This document shows, in pieces, positions 8,937-17,500 of a DNA stretch of 64,000 nt. This DNA is from Pseudomonadales bacterium. Lineage in GTDB: Bacteria; Pseudomonadota; Gammaproteobacteria; Pseudomonadales; IMCC2047. A program made the position numbers and the translations under genes. Under the pieces are notes generated by a model, which did not search any database, was not told the origin of the DNA, and was given only the letters and a program-made list of their open reading frames with translations. Within the stretch, counting starts at the first letter, position 1. Each line of letters starts with the position of its first letter. The stretch lies in contig JACKNY010000002.1 in NCBI GenBank assembly GCA_024234615.1, positions 62,001-126,000 of the forward strand, read 5' to 3'.

Positions 8937-9269
8937 CTAAGAAAACCAACCTAGCTGTAGCGCCATCATATAATAAATCGTGCCGGCAAAAATGCTGAGC
9001 AACGGGTTCCCGCGCCAAAGATGTAGAGCTGTCGTGATCAGCAACGCACTGAGCTCATTGAAACCATAAGGTGACGTGCTTAGATCGACGGATTTTAGGC
9101 AATAAAGCACCAGCAATGTCATGATAGAGGGCGGCATATAACGGCCTAAATGCAGCAACAACGGGTGATCTTTTTTATTTTCAAAGGCCACAAAAGGAAT
9201 AACTCTCGTGATAAAGGTTACCGTCGCCATCACCAAAATTACGGCTATCAGATAAACACTATCGTTCAT
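8937..9269 (-). CDS. azlD: AzlD-type branched-chain amino acid export subunit
   Basis: A 110-residue inner-membrane protein with four hydrophobic segments. It matches the small AzlD subunit that pairs with AzlC in branched-chain amino acid (or azaleucine) export. Motifs include FITRVIPFV near 20-28 and MPPSIMTLLVLYCL near 50-63. It overlaps the upstream azlC stop by 4 bases (ATGA), which implies translational coupling and a two-subunit transporter. The substrate is assumed from the family. Confidence 0.85.
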   Translation of the reverse strand: MNDSVYLIAVILVMATVTFITRVIPFVAFENKKDHPLLLHLGRYMPPSIMTLLVLYCLKSVDLSTSPYGFNELSALLITTALHLWRGNPLLSIFAGTIYYMMALQLGWFS

Positions 9270-10018
9270 TGAAGTCGCCCACTCAAGAGAAATTGCAGCA
9301 ACAAAATAACAATGGATAAAGCTATTGAAACCAACAACATCTGATCCTTAAAAAACAACAGCGCAAAGATGCCGCATATAAGCGCAATCAGAAAGGGCAA
9401 AGTCTCCCGCAACTTTTTAACCTGCTCAATCAGGAGCACTGTAAAAAGTGCCGTTAGGGTAAAATCCATGCCAGTAGCGTCGAATTCTACCGCCATGCCG
9501 ATTCCCGCCCCTACCGTGCAGCCCAACACCCAGTAAAAGTGATTAAAGGCCGTCAACGCCAAATAATAGCCCTGTTGATCTGAAGCTGATGACGCATGCG
9601 TAGCAGTAATCAAAGAATAGGTTTCATCGGTCAGTCCAAATATCAAATAGAACTTTTTCAACCCTCTTACCCGATAATGCCCTAACAGCGAAACCCCAAA
9701 AAACATATGACGCAAATTGAGAATAAAAATAGCAACAGTAACTTCCAATAACGACGCTTGAGCGGCTAACAACCCTACCGCCATAAATTGCGCAGCCCCG
9801 GCATAGACCAATAAACCCATGAGTGGCGCAAAATACCATTCATAGCCAAGATTTTGGAACAAAACACCAAAGGCTATTCCCATGGGGATATAACCGAACA
9901 TGACAGGGGTTGACGCTTTGAATGCAGAGGAGTACGTGGACAAATTGTTGGTCTTATTGTTGGCTAAATTTGGAATAAACAAAGGATCGATAATGCTTGT
10001 TATCAATTCTCGAATCAA
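9266..10018 (-). CDS. azlC: AzlC-type branched-chain amino acid exporter subunit
   Basis: A 250-residue membrane protein of the AzlC/YgaZ family. The signature P(V/L)xxGYxPxGIAFGV is present as PVMFGYIPMGIAFGVLF near residues 37-53, with several further membrane helices and the LTDETY motif near 127-132. Together with AzlD it should export branched-chain amino acids. The start used gives a somewhat long N-terminus (about 35 residues before the signature), so a later non-ATG start is possible. azlC is the first gene of the pair. Confidence 0.87.
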   Translation of the reverse strand: MIRELITSIIDPLFIPNLANNKTNNLSTYSSAFKASTPVMFGYIPMGIAFGVLFQNLGYEWYFAPLMGLLVYAGAAQFMAVGLLAAQASLLEVTVAIFILNLRHMFFGVSLLGHYRVRGLKKFYLIFGLTDETYSLITATHASSASDQQGYYLALTAFNHFYWVLGCTVGAGIGMAVEFDATGMDFTLTALFTVLLIEQVKKLRETLPFLIALICGIFALLFFKDQMLLVSIALSIVILLLQFLLSGRLQ

Positions 10019-10171
10019 ACAGAATTAACAAATAGATTCCGCTCGGCACACCTCTACGCTGCGATTTCAGCATTGAATACCTTTGTGATGAACTTTAAAC
10101 TGGTATAGAGTTGCGTCCAATTTAGGCCTATCTTTTCCTCTCTTAAAATAACAAAAGAGTAATATAACGGC

Positions 10172-11314
10172 ATGACAAATGACTGCCCCGTATTAACGCT
10201 GACTAAGGCATTGATTTCAAAACCCTCGATAACTCCGCAAGACCAGGGTTGTCAGGATTTAATGATTGCACGACTTGAGCGCATCGGGTTTGCTATCGAA
10301 CGTTTAGCATTCGGTGAGGTTAAGAATTTTTGGGCGGTACATGGCACATCAGGCCCCATTCTAGCTTTTGCTGGCCATACTGATGTCGTCCCTACGGGCC
10401 CAATTGAAAATTGGGCTTCATCGCCATTTGAGCCCAGCATCAGGGATGGTTATCTTTATGGCCGTGGCGCGGCGGATATGAAAGGAAGCCTGGCGGCCAT
10501 GATTGTCGCGGCGGAGCGTTTTATCAAACAACTGCCCCAGCATAGCGGCAGGTTAGCTTTTCTGATTACTAGTGATGAAGAGGGTCCGGCGGTCGATGGC
10601 ACACTGAAAGTAGTAGAGTATTTAAGCGCCAAAAATATACAGATCAACTGGTGTGTGGTGGGCGAACCCTCAAGCAGTGAAACCCTAGGTGACACCATTA
10701 AAAACGGACGTCGCGGTTCATTAGGCGGTCGTCTGCTGGTCAAAGGAATACAAGGCCATATTGCCTATCCCCAGAACGCCCGCAACCCCATTCATCAGGC
10801 GCTCGCTGCGCTCGACGAACTGGTTAAAACCCCATGGGATCAGGGCAACACTTTCTTTCCAGCCACTTCTTTTCAAATATCCAATATCAACGCCGGCACT
10901 GGCGCAACCAATGTTATCCCTGGTCAGTTGGAATTACTCTTTAATTTTCGCTACTCTACTGAGGTTACTGCGGTAGAACTCATGCACGTTACCAAAGCTA
11001 CGCTCGACAAACACCAACTTGACTACCAATTAGATTGGACGCATTTCGGCCAACCCTTTTTAACCGCTGAGGGTAAACTGATTGAAGCCGCACAAGATGC
11101 GGTAATGGCGGTAACTGGTATTAATACCGCATTGTCAACTAGCGGCGGCACCTCAGACGGACGTTTCATTGCCCCGACAGGGGCCGAGGTAATAGAACTT
11201 GGGCCGGTCAACAAAACTATTCATAAACTTGATGAAACGGTGGATATCAAGTCTTTGGACCAGCTAGCGCGCATTTATCAACATATCATGGCGATACTTT
11301 TGGCTGAGCAATAG
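10172..11314 (+). CDS. dapE: succinyl-diaminopimelate desuccinylase
   Basis: DapE hydrolyses N-succinyl-L,L-diaminopimelate to L,L-diaminopimelate and succinate in lysine and peptidoglycan precursor synthesis. The protein is 380 residues, the usual length. The M20 metallopeptidase features are present: GHTDVVP with metal ligand His69 and Asp71, GRGAADMKG with bridging Asp102, TSDEEGPA with catalytic Glu136/Glu137, and a C-terminal His in the NKTIHKLDE motif. The dimerisation domain lies at about 180-290. It is transcribed divergently from azlC. A small membrane-protein gene follows 36 bases later. Confidence 0.95.
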   Translation: MTNDCPVLTLTKALISKPSITPQDQGCQDLMIARLERIGFAIERLAFGEVKNFWAVHGTSGPILAFAGHTDVVPTGPIENWASSPFEPSIRDGYLYGRGAADMKGSLAAMIVAAERFIKQLPQHSGRLAFLITSDEEGPAVDGTLKVVEYLSAKNIQINWCVVGEPSSSETLGDTIKNGRRGSLGGRLLVKGIQGHIAYPQNARNPIHQALAALDELVKTPWDQGNTFFPATSFQISNINAGTGATNVIPGQLELLFNFRYSTEVTAVELMHVTKATLDKHQLDYQLDWTHFGQPFLTAEGKLIEAAQDAVMAVTGINTALSTSGGTSDGRFIAPTGAEVIELGPVNKTIHKLDETVDIKSLDQLARIYQHIMAILLAEQ

Positions 11315-11350
11315 TAAACCTCCTAGCCTTAACTTATCCGAAGACCAGTG

Positions 11351-11638
11351 ATGCCAAGCCCCCCCAAAAAACCGACCAATCGCCTGTTGACATGGCTTAA
11401 CCGCCGCGGAGAAAATCAAAAACACAATCTACAGTTGCTTATTATTGGTGCTGGCGTATTTTTCTTCGGTACAGGCCTTATCATCTGGGTGGACAGAACA
11501 ATGCCATCATCGATAGAGCAAGAAATGATCGCTCTTGTGGGCTCAATATTGTGTGTGATCGGCATTCTAACGGCGCTACTCGGCTATTTGGGGCTGAGTC
11601 TGTTTCGCCTAATTAAATTTTTCCATAACGATGATTAG
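11351..11638 (+). CDS. small two-helix membrane protein, unknown function
   Basis: A 95-residue protein. A basic, proline-containing N-terminus (about 1-25) is followed by two hydrophobic segments at about 31-49 and 62-85, with positive charge before the first, so both ends may be cytoplasmic. An adjacent in-frame GTG at 11348 is an alternative start. No family is recognised. It follows dapE closely and may share its transcript. Its stop overlaps the stop of the convergent cold-shock-domain gene by 3-4 bases. Confidence 0.6.
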   Translation: MPSPPKKPTNRLLTWLNRRGENQKHNLQLLIIGAGVFFFGTGLIIWVDRTMPSSIEQEMIALVGSILCVIGILTALLGYLGLSLFRLIKFFHNDD

Positions 11639-12075
11639 CGTTTAGCAGTAACGTCCTCCGCTTGCAGCCCCTTATCTCCTTGTGCCACACTAAATTGAAC
11701 TTTCTGACCTTCACTCAAAGTCCGTCGGCCACTACCGCGAATCGAACGATAGTGCACAAAGACATCTTCACCATTACTTCTTGTGATAAAACCAAAACCT
11801 TTGGAGACGTTAAACCATTTAACCGTACCTGTCTCGCGCTTGCTCTCATCACTTGCTTGTCCATCTCCGTTTTCAGAAAACACACTCTCTTCATTCGATT
11901 TAAAGTCCGATATACCCATAACAAAGCAACCCACGAAGGCAAGACAATAAATCGCCAGAAAATTGGCTAAGTTTGGTTCAGCGCTTACGTTAGTGGACAA
12001 CCACTCAATAACAAATGGGGCCGGAATGGCCACTAAAAAACTAATTAAAATACTGCGAATTAAAATACTTAACAT
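11635..12075 (-). CDS. membrane-anchored cold-shock-domain protein
   Basis: About 146 residues from the ATG at 12075. Two hydrophobic segments occupy the first 55 or so residues, followed by an acidic linker and a C-terminal cold-shock domain of about 67 residues. The nucleic-acid-binding motifs KGFGFI (RNP1) and VFVHY (RNP2) are intact. Classical CspA proteins are soluble and about 70 residues, so this is a tethered variant; similar architectures occur in other gammaproteobacteria. The likely role is RNA or single-strand DNA binding at the inner membrane. A GTG at 12102 would extend the start by 9 residues; neither start has a strong ribosome-binding site. Confidence 0.8.
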   Translation of the reverse strand: MLSILIRSILISFLVAIPAPFVIEWLSTNVSAEPNLANFLAIYCLAFVGCFVMGISDFKSNEESVFSENGDGQASDESKRETGTVKWFNVSKGFGFITRSNGEDVFVHYRSIRGSGRRTLSEGQKVQFSVAQGDKGLQAEDVTAKR

Positions 12076-12453
12076 TATTACTAAACCTATAGACGAATAC
12101 ACAATGGAAAATGCTGTAAGGCCATGGAGTCAATATCTTGATCAGATGTAAGGCTCAAGCGAAGTGATACAAATAATGCAGGCCAGCGCTAATATAAACA
12201 TAGGCTTACATTCCTATTCAAGTCCATTTTCCTGAAACCCAAATATTTAGCGCAATAGCACATTGCTTTTTAGTTTTTCCGGCCTAAGCAAGTTAAAACA
12301 GCTCTTCTTTCAACACAAATCGTGCTTTGCAAGACGCCGTGTAAAACTTGCTGAATTGAAGTGATTTAAGCGAAGGGGATACTAGAGGAAAGTAAAATTG
12401 TGAACTATATTTTAAACGGCGTAATTCGCACATAACACAATAAAGGCCAAAAG
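12076..12453. other. intergenic region, divergent promoters expected
   Basis: About 380 AT-rich bases between the cold-shock-domain gene (-) and the GGDEF gene (+). An AGCAAGTT/AACTTGCT inverted repeat (near 12288 and 12348, about 50 bases apart) is the only structure seen. No ORF or RNA gene is supported. The region must hold the promoters of both flanking genes, but no clear -35/-10 pair stands out by eye. Confidence 0.35.
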
Positions 12454-13476
12454 ATGAAGTACAACGAAGATGCAACTCAGGCTGCCAATTACTTAAGGGA
12501 AGCCATCCCTCTCATGGTCAAATATGGCATTCACCCCAATCCACGAAATTTTGCCCTCTGGTATACCTATGTTTCGCACCGAACACCTAAACTAAATCAG
12601 GAACTGGATAAAACCATTGCTCAATTTGATACTTGCCCCGCAGATATCAGCGCTGATCTTTTCAGGCGTTATGTCATTGATGATGAGGTAGATTTCGCCC
12701 AGCATGTGCAACAAAATTTATCTAAAATCATCGGCAATCTATCCCAACAAACCGAACACACACTGAAAGATGAGCAAAATTTCGAGAATCAATTGCAAAA
12801 AGGATTAGAAGAGCTTCAAGCAGGTTCAGACGATAATGGCATCGAAAAGGTTGTCTACCAACTGATCCAGCATACCAAAGACGCTTCTAAAGTAGCCGAA
12901 CAGTTTCGTGATGAGATTAGCAAAGCCAATTCCGAGATCGATCAACTACGTCGCGAGCTGACCGAACTGGCCGAACAAGCATCTCTCGACTCGCTCACAC
13001 AGTTGGATAACAGGAGGTCCTTTGATAAGGAAATAAAGCGTTTGGCTGCGGAAGCCTGTTCTAACGGCACTCCCCTTTGTCTTTTGCTGAGCGATATCGA
13101 TCATTTTAAAAAATGCAACGATACCTATGGCCATGTCGTTGGTGACAAAGTCCTGCAATCCTTTGCCAAGGTACTCACCCACGTCTGCGACGAAGTGGGA
13201 TTTCCCGCGCGCTATGGCGGTGAAGAGTTTGTTGTATTGTTACCCAATTACTCGTTAGATAGTGCTATCCAAGTCGCAGAGGAAATCAGAAATATCACTC
13301 AAAATATGAAGATTAAACAACGTGGTTCAGACCAGGAAATTGATCGGATTACTACTTCTGTCGGTGTTGCTCAATACCAACCCCATGAGGATATTCAAGA
13401 CTATATTGGGCGCGCAGATAGTGCGCTTTATCAGGCTAAGGAAAACGGTAGAAATCGGGTGATGGTTGCTGATTAG
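12454..13476 (+). CDS. diguanylate cyclase (GGDEF)
   Basis: A 340-residue cytoplasmic protein. The N-terminal helical region (about 1-100) contains PNPRNFALWYTYV. A long coiled linker (about 100-170) precedes a C-terminal GGDEF domain (about 175-340). The active site is GGEEF at 255-259, and metal-binding Asp is present in LLSDIDHFK, so it should make cyclic di-GMP from two GTP. The residues where an RxxD inhibitory site would fall read DEVG, so product inhibition at the I-site is unlikely. No membrane segment or known sensor domain is visible; the N-terminal region presumably senses or dimerises. Confidence 0.88.
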   Translation: MKYNEDATQAANYLREAIPLMVKYGIHPNPRNFALWYTYVSHRTPKLNQELDKTIAQFDTCPADISADLFRRYVIDDEVDFAQHVQQNLSKIIGNLSQQTEHTLKDEQNFENQLQKGLEELQAGSDDNGIEKVVYQLIQHTKDASKVAEQFRDEISKANSEIDQLRRELTELAEQASLDSLTQLDNRRSFDKEIKRLAAEACSNGTPLCLLLSDIDHFKKCNDTYGHVVGDKVLQSFAKVLTHVCDEVGFPARYGGEEFVVLLPNYSLDSAIQVAEEIRNITQNMKIKQRGSDQEIDRITTSVGVAQYQPHEDIQDYIGRADSALYQAKENGRNRVMVAD

Positions 13477-13528
13477 ATTTATTTTTGACCGGTTTGAAAT
13501 TCATTCTTTCTGTTTTAACGTGAATCGC

Positions 13529-13555
13529 GCCAACCGATTTTATTGATCGGTTGGC
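13529..13555. terminator. 10-bp hairpin between convergent genes
   Basis: GCCAACCGAT and its exact complement, separated by 7 bases, lie between the stops of the GGDEF (+) and lipoprotein (-) genes. This is a probable bidirectional terminator with no strong T-run. Confidence 0.6.
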
Positions 13556-13564
13556 ACTTCATTA

Positions 13565-13882
13565 TTATTCCTTCATATGATCCATCATACCTTTCATTTT
13601 GGCCTCAGCATCTTCATGCATATCCTCAGCCATTTCTTCAACGTCATCCATTACTTCTTTTCCGGCTTCGAGTGCATCTGAAGCTTCCTCTTTGACCGAA
13701 TCGACCATACTATCGGCTGACTCTTTGGCATCTTCCATTAACGAGCCAGCACTTTCTTCGACGGCTGGCGCCTTCGACCCCATGCTCTCACTCCCAGAAG
13801 ATCCTTTGTCGGAGTCGCAGGCCGCTAAAAACATTGAAAAAAATACTACAGTTGCAAGCTGAACGATTTTTTGACTAATCAT
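13565..13882 (-). CDS. small acidic LEA-like lipoprotein
   Basis: A 105-residue protein from the ATG at 13882, chosen because AAAGGA sits just upstream and because a signal peptide then begins immediately. The lipobox-like FLAAC gives a lipidated Cys at about 22. The mature part is acidic and rich in Asp, Glu, Ala, Ser and Met, with repeated E-(S/D)-A-D-(S/D) helical units (DAKESADSMVDSVKEEASDAL). It resembles the lipoprotein at 4871-5263 in plan, though not closely in sequence. The function is unknown; an envelope stress role is a guess. Confidence 0.75.
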   Translation of the reverse strand: MISQKIVQLATVVFFSMFLAACDSDKGSSGSESMGSKAPAVEESAGSLMEDAKESADSMVDSVKEEASDALEAGKEVMDDVEEMAEDMHEDAEAKMKGMMDHMKE

Positions 13883-14004
13883 AACTTTTCCTTTCTCTCG
13901 ATTGATAAATGAACCGTTATTCTTAACATCTGCCAACAGGGCTTACATTTGTAACACTTTTAAACCCCCATTCCAAGTAAAACAAAATCACAACTTTATT
14001 TAAA

Positions 14005-14772
14005 TCAAGCCGTTAGATAAACATCAAAACGACTTGATTTGCCATTAAAACTAAGCTGTGGAGCAATATTCGCCAAATTCGGCGCGTTTCGAGGACGCTT
14101 AACAACTACTCGTTTACGGGCACGATCCAAGGCTGGCATCAACAGCAGGTCACCACTCGCATCATGCTTAAGCAATAAATGTAAGGCTTGCATATCCTTT
14201 TTTACTTTTGCCGATTTTTGCCTGACCGGAAACATCGGATCCAGATATATTACATCCGGTCTTTGCTGCGCATTAAGCAGCAACAAATACGTTACCGCGT
14301 CTGTTTCAAACAGATTCATTCGTGCAATAATCGAAGTGATGGAGGGATTTTTCCGCGCTCGATCCAGGCCAGATTTTAACATCAGGGCGACAACCGGATG
14401 CTGCTCCAGCATCGTCACCTGACAGCCCAAAGCGGCCAACACAAAAGCATCGCGTCCAAAACCAGCGGTGGCGTCAATCACTGTCGGCAACTGGTTAGCC
14501 TTGAGACCAATCGCTTTGGCAATCAGTTCATTCTTTACCGCCATATGCCGTTGCCGGTAAGTCATGACACCGGATAAAAAATCAACATAAACTGGTTTGG
14601 TCAAGGTACGACCCGGAAGCCGTAGCCCAACTCCTTGGTCGCTTACCCAAACCAAAACCTGAGCGGTCTCTTCAGCAACATTTTCGACGGGTATCACTGT
14701 CGTATATAAAGCAGTAGCAATAGTTTCTGCTTGTTCCTGCTGTACAGGAGTTTCAGCAACAACCTTTAACAT
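14005..14772 (-). CDS. rsmJ: 16S rRNA (guanine1516-N2)-methyltransferase
   Basis: About 255 residues from the ATG at 14772; a TTG at 14802 lacks a placed ribosome-binding site. The SAM-binding core DATAGFGRDAFVLAALG (near residues 115-131) and the downstream IYLDPMFP motif (near 190) match RsmJ, which methylates G1516 of 16S rRNA using S-adenosylmethionine. It is the last gene of an apparent operon tsaB-uppP-hypothetical-rsmJ, 32 bases after the previous stop. Confidence 0.9.
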   Translation of the reverse strand: MLKVVAETPVQQEQAETIATALYTTVIPVENVAEETAQVLVWVSDQGVGLRLPGRTLTKPVYVDFLSGVMTYRQRHMAVKNELIAKAIGLKANQLPTVIDATAGFGRDAFVLAALGCQVTMLEQHPVVALMLKSGLDRARKNPSITSIIARMNLFETDAVTYLLLLNAQQRPDVIYLDPMFPVRQKSAKVKKDMQALHLLLKHDASGDLLLMPALDRARKRVVVKRPRNAPNLANIAPQLSFNGKSSRFDVYLTA

Positions 14773-14804
14773 GAGTCTCGGAGTCTTTATGATCGGCAGC
14801 AACC

Positions 14805-15110
14805 TTAGGCGAACAGGTCGAGCCCCGTCAATATCTGGGCATTGTCAGATTCTATGATCCGGGCTGTCGTTTGATAGGTATTCAGGGCACGCTTATGTGT
14901 TAAATTCTTAGCATCGACTTGTAGCCCTCGCAAATCAACACGTTCGGAACGATAAACCGGTGCTTGCTTATCGGTTTCGGGGGGCGCTAAGGTTGCTCCT
15001 TGCTCCACAGCACTCTGATCTTGCTGCCGGATAGGCTCGCGTCCAGCCGGATTCGCTGTCACGCCTCTGGCTGAGTGACGAATAACCGGCAGTGATGAAA
15101 TGATATTCAT
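14805..15110 (-). CDS. hypothetical protein downstream of uppP
   Basis: A 101-residue protein without signal peptide or membrane segment. It is polar and likely disordered for about 55 residues. A more conserved-looking tail follows: RVDLRGLQ, then NLTHKRALNTYQTT, ending LTGLDLFA. I do not recognise a named family, but the composition, the ATG start and the 18-base spacing after uppP support a real gene. It sits inside the tsaB-uppP-rsmJ run. Function unknown. Confidence 0.65.
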   Translation of the reverse strand: MNIISSLPVIRHSARGVTANPAGREPIRQQDQSAVEQGATLAPPETDKQAPVYRSERVDLRGLQVDAKNLTHKRALNTYQTTARIIESDNAQILTGLDLFA

Positions 15111-15128
15111 GGCTAAAGAGTAGCTTTT

Positions 15129-15926
15129 TTACACGAAAAATAAAATTAAAATAACGCCTAATATTAAGCGATAAACGGCAAAGGGTATCAGACCGATGCG
15201 ATCAATAATTTTTAAAAACCAACCAATGCAGAGATAAGCACTAATAAACGCAATAACCGTTCCCAAGAGGATATTGGTCCAATCAATATCAATTTCTGAC
15301 TGCAACAAATCAGAAGTTTTCAATAATCCCGCGGCACCTATAATAGGGATTGAAAGTAAAAAAGAAAACCTTGCCGCCGCCGTCCGGTTCAATCCCAGCA
15401 TTATCGCAGCAGTTATGGTAATACCTGATCGTGAAGTACCCGGAATTAATGCCAGCGCCTGAGCAAAGCCAACCACAAGAACATCTTTAACGCTCAGCTG
15501 ATCTAACCCCCTCTGATGAGAGCCCATACGCTCAGCAACATAGAGCAGAGCGCCGAACAATAGCGTTGCACTGGCAATGACCAAAGTACTGCGCAAATAA
15601 TCTTCAACTAATCCATTCGCCAAAAAACCCGCTATACCAGCAGGGACAGTGCCTAGAATGACGAACCAGGCGAGACGACTTTCCGCAGTTATGCCACTAC
15701 CGAAAAATGATCCAAACCAAGCCCGGCCCATTGTCAATACATCCATTCTGAAATAGATTAATACCGCCGATAGAGTCCCTACATGCAAAGCAACATCAAA
15801 GGCTAAACCCTGGTCAGTCCAGCCAAATAGTTGTGAGGGCAAAATCAGGTGAGCGGAGCTGGAGACCGGTAAAAACTCTGTTAGCCCCTGCAACAAGGCT
15901 AAAAATATCGCCTGTGTAGCATCCAT
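15129..15926 (-). CDS. uppP: undecaprenyl-diphosphate phosphatase
   Basis: UppP (BacA) removes a phosphate from undecaprenyl diphosphate to recycle the lipid carrier for peptidoglycan and other glycans, and confers bacitracin tolerance. At 265 residues with about eight membrane segments, it is of normal size. The catalytic motifs are present: LQGLTEFLPVSSSAH near residues 13-27, and PGTSRSGITI near 160-169 with the active-site Arg/Ser. It follows tsaB by 4 bases, so the two are co-transcribed. Confidence 0.95.
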   Translation of the reverse strand: MDATQAIFLALLQGLTEFLPVSSSAHLILPSQLFGWTDQGLAFDVALHVGTLSAVLIYFRMDVLTMGRAWFGSFFGSGITAESRLAWFVILGTVPAGIAGFLANGLVEDYLRSTLVIASATLLFGALLYVAERMGSHQRGLDQLSVKDVLVVGFAQALALIPGTSRSGITITAAIMLGLNRTAAARFSFLLSIPIIGAAGLLKTSDLLQSEIDIDWTNILLGTVIAFISAYLCIGWFLKIIDRIGLIPFAVYRLILGVILILFFV

Positions 15927-15930
15927 CGCT

Positions 15931-16638
15931 TCAGTGCTCGCTATACTTTGGCGACTTACGCCAAGCGGTTTTATCGCGCATGTAGGTCGGCTGGGCCAAT
16001 TCTGGGCTTAACAGTAAACCGTGACTAAAATCGCGTTGCGCCAATCGCAAAACATCCTGGGCATGTGGATAGCAAGGATTGTAAACATGTTTTATTTTCT
16101 GCCTCAGCAAATCGGGTAGCGCTATTCCCTCTCCCCAGCCATCGCCAACCCCAACCCAACTCTTTCGGCTCTCGAATGCAATCTGCGGCTGTAACATTTC
16201 TGGGTACGTCATGTGTTCTTTCTCTACTAGCTCTACACATCCTGAATTCGCTTGATAGCACCCCCAATAAATTTCTTTCATGCGTGCATCCAGCACAGCA
16301 ATGATTTGCTCATTTTGATATTGGCGATAAACTGTCTGAGCTAACGCCGCCAAAGTTGAAACCGACACTAGTGGCAAATCCACACCAAATGCCAAACCTT
16401 GCGCAACACTCGTTGCAATTCTAATTCCGGTAAATGAACCCGGCCCACGCGCAAAAGCAATAGCGTCCAAACTGGACAACTCACAAGCGGCTTCTGCCAA
16501 CACAGTATGGATCATAGGCAATAATGATTGTGCATGCCGTTTCGGCATCACTTCATACTGTTCGATCACACTGCCATCAATAGCAAGCGCCACAGAACAA
16601 GCCTGACTCGAGGTTTCTATAGCCAGTAATCTAGTCAT
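15931..16638 (-). CDS. tsaB: tRNA threonylcarbamoyladenosine biosynthesis protein TsaB
   Basis: TsaB is the scaffold partner of TsaD and TsaE in making t6A37 of ANN-decoding tRNAs. The 235-residue protein has the ASKHA-fold start LLAIETSSQACSVAL and the family motif FARGPGSFTGIRIATSVAQGLA near residues 61-82. It lacks the metal-binding HxxxH of TsaD, as expected. First gene of the run leading to rsmJ. Confidence 0.93.
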   Translation of the reverse strand: MTRLLAIETSSQACSVALAIDGSVIEQYEVMPKRHAQSLLPMIHTVLAEAACELSSLDAIAFARGPGSFTGIRIATSVAQGLAFGVDLPLVSVSTLAALAQTVYRQYQNEQIIAVLDARMKEIYWGCYQANSGCVELVEKEHMTYPEMLQPQIAFESRKSWVGVGDGWGEGIALPDLLRQKIKHVYNPCYPHAQDVLRLAQRDFSHGLLLSPELAQPTYMRDKTAWRKSPKYSEH

Positions 16639-16702
16639 TAACGGGTATCAACAGACCGGAAAAATTAAGGAACATCATTTGTCGTACACAAATAAATCTG
16701 CC

Positions 16703-17176
16703 TCATTCATGTTCCGTATTGCGAGGCCAGCATAGCTGAGAAATAGCTATGAATTTTTTAACCGAAATAGCCCCCCTGGACTTTTTATGGGCTGATTTTA
16801 CGTCGGTCAATTCCGCCAATAATCTATCACGTTCAAGCTGATAGATCTCTGTAGTTTCATATTGATCATTCATCAAAACAAGCACAAGCACATCCCAATC
16901 AGCATCTAGGTTTAATTGCCCTACTCTTTGCCCTTGTTTGTCAGCGTTAAAAATTACTCGCCCTTTCACCTGAACTTTTTTATCGCCTTGCGGAGAGTTC
17001 AGCAATCCGTCAACCGCTCTTTGCTGACTATTCAGCGGCTTTAACCCAAGCAATTTGCTAGCGTCATATTTGGCCAGCTCTGCACTTACGGGCAAAGTAC
17101 TTCCTGTTGACTGGCGGTATTCCGAAGCAATCCGCCTTGTTTCATCCATTAGTTTTTCTATGTTATAAACTGGCAT
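16703..17176 (-). CDS. conserved hypothetical protein, nuclease-like motifs
   Basis: A 157-residue soluble protein. The stretch DKKVQVKGRVIF (near 64-75) followed by DADWDVLVLVLMNDQYETTEIYQL (near 90-113) resembles the core of PD-(D/E)XK nuclease-like small proteins, with a QVK motif and then a beta-strand reporting on the ligand. I cannot confirm the family; a DUF6998-type protein is possible. It sits upstream of tsaB, separated by 64 bases. Function unknown. Confidence 0.6.
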   Translation of the reverse strand: MPVYNIEKLMDETRRIASEYRQSTGSTLPVSAELAKYDASKLLGLKPLNSQQRAVDGLLNSPQGDKKVQVKGRVIFNADKQGQRVGQLNLDADWDVLVLVLMNDQYETTEIYQLERDRLLAELTDVKSAHKKSRGAISVKKFIAISQLCWPRNTEHE

Positions 17177-17500
17177 CGTACTTTAAAGGCATCTCTGAAA
17201 ACTATCTATTTTCACGATTGCTGCATCAGCTCCGTGCTCGAATTTTTATATACTCCATGTCAACCTGAGGTTCTCGGTAATTGCTCCTACGTTGCGCTAT
17301 ATTAAAAGGTGTTGCGAAGCTAAGCCAGTCTAAATCAAATCCAAGTCCCTAAAATATGAGAACACACAGCACCAGCGCCACAGTTGGCTCTGGCTTACTT
17401 TGCAGTCGAGGAAAGCAACTTATCCACGCTAAAAAAATCCCCAGGAGAAATTAATTCAACCTGGGGACTATCGATATCAAAGTGGGTTCGCTTAAGCTAA
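17177..17500. other. intergenic region with a terminator
   Basis: 324 bases between the AlgP-like gene and the hypothetical protein gene, both on the minus strand. The terminator at 17431-17467 is the only clear element. The remainder has no supported ORF or RNA gene and presumably carries the promoter of the downstream hypothetical gene. Confidence 0.45.
17431..17467 (-). terminator. Rho-independent terminator of the AlgP-like gene
   Basis: On the minus strand, TCCCCAGG and its complement (8-bp stem, 14-base loop; arms 17460-17467 and 17438-17445) are followed directly by seven Ts. A classic intrinsic terminator placed 34 bases after the stop at 17501. Confidence 0.85.

Noticed and set aside
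8671..9018. 115-codon minus-strand frame in the DUF4332-azlD gap
   Set aside because: Cys/His/Trp-rich random-looking composition, overlaps the azlD gene in another frame, no ribosome-binding site.
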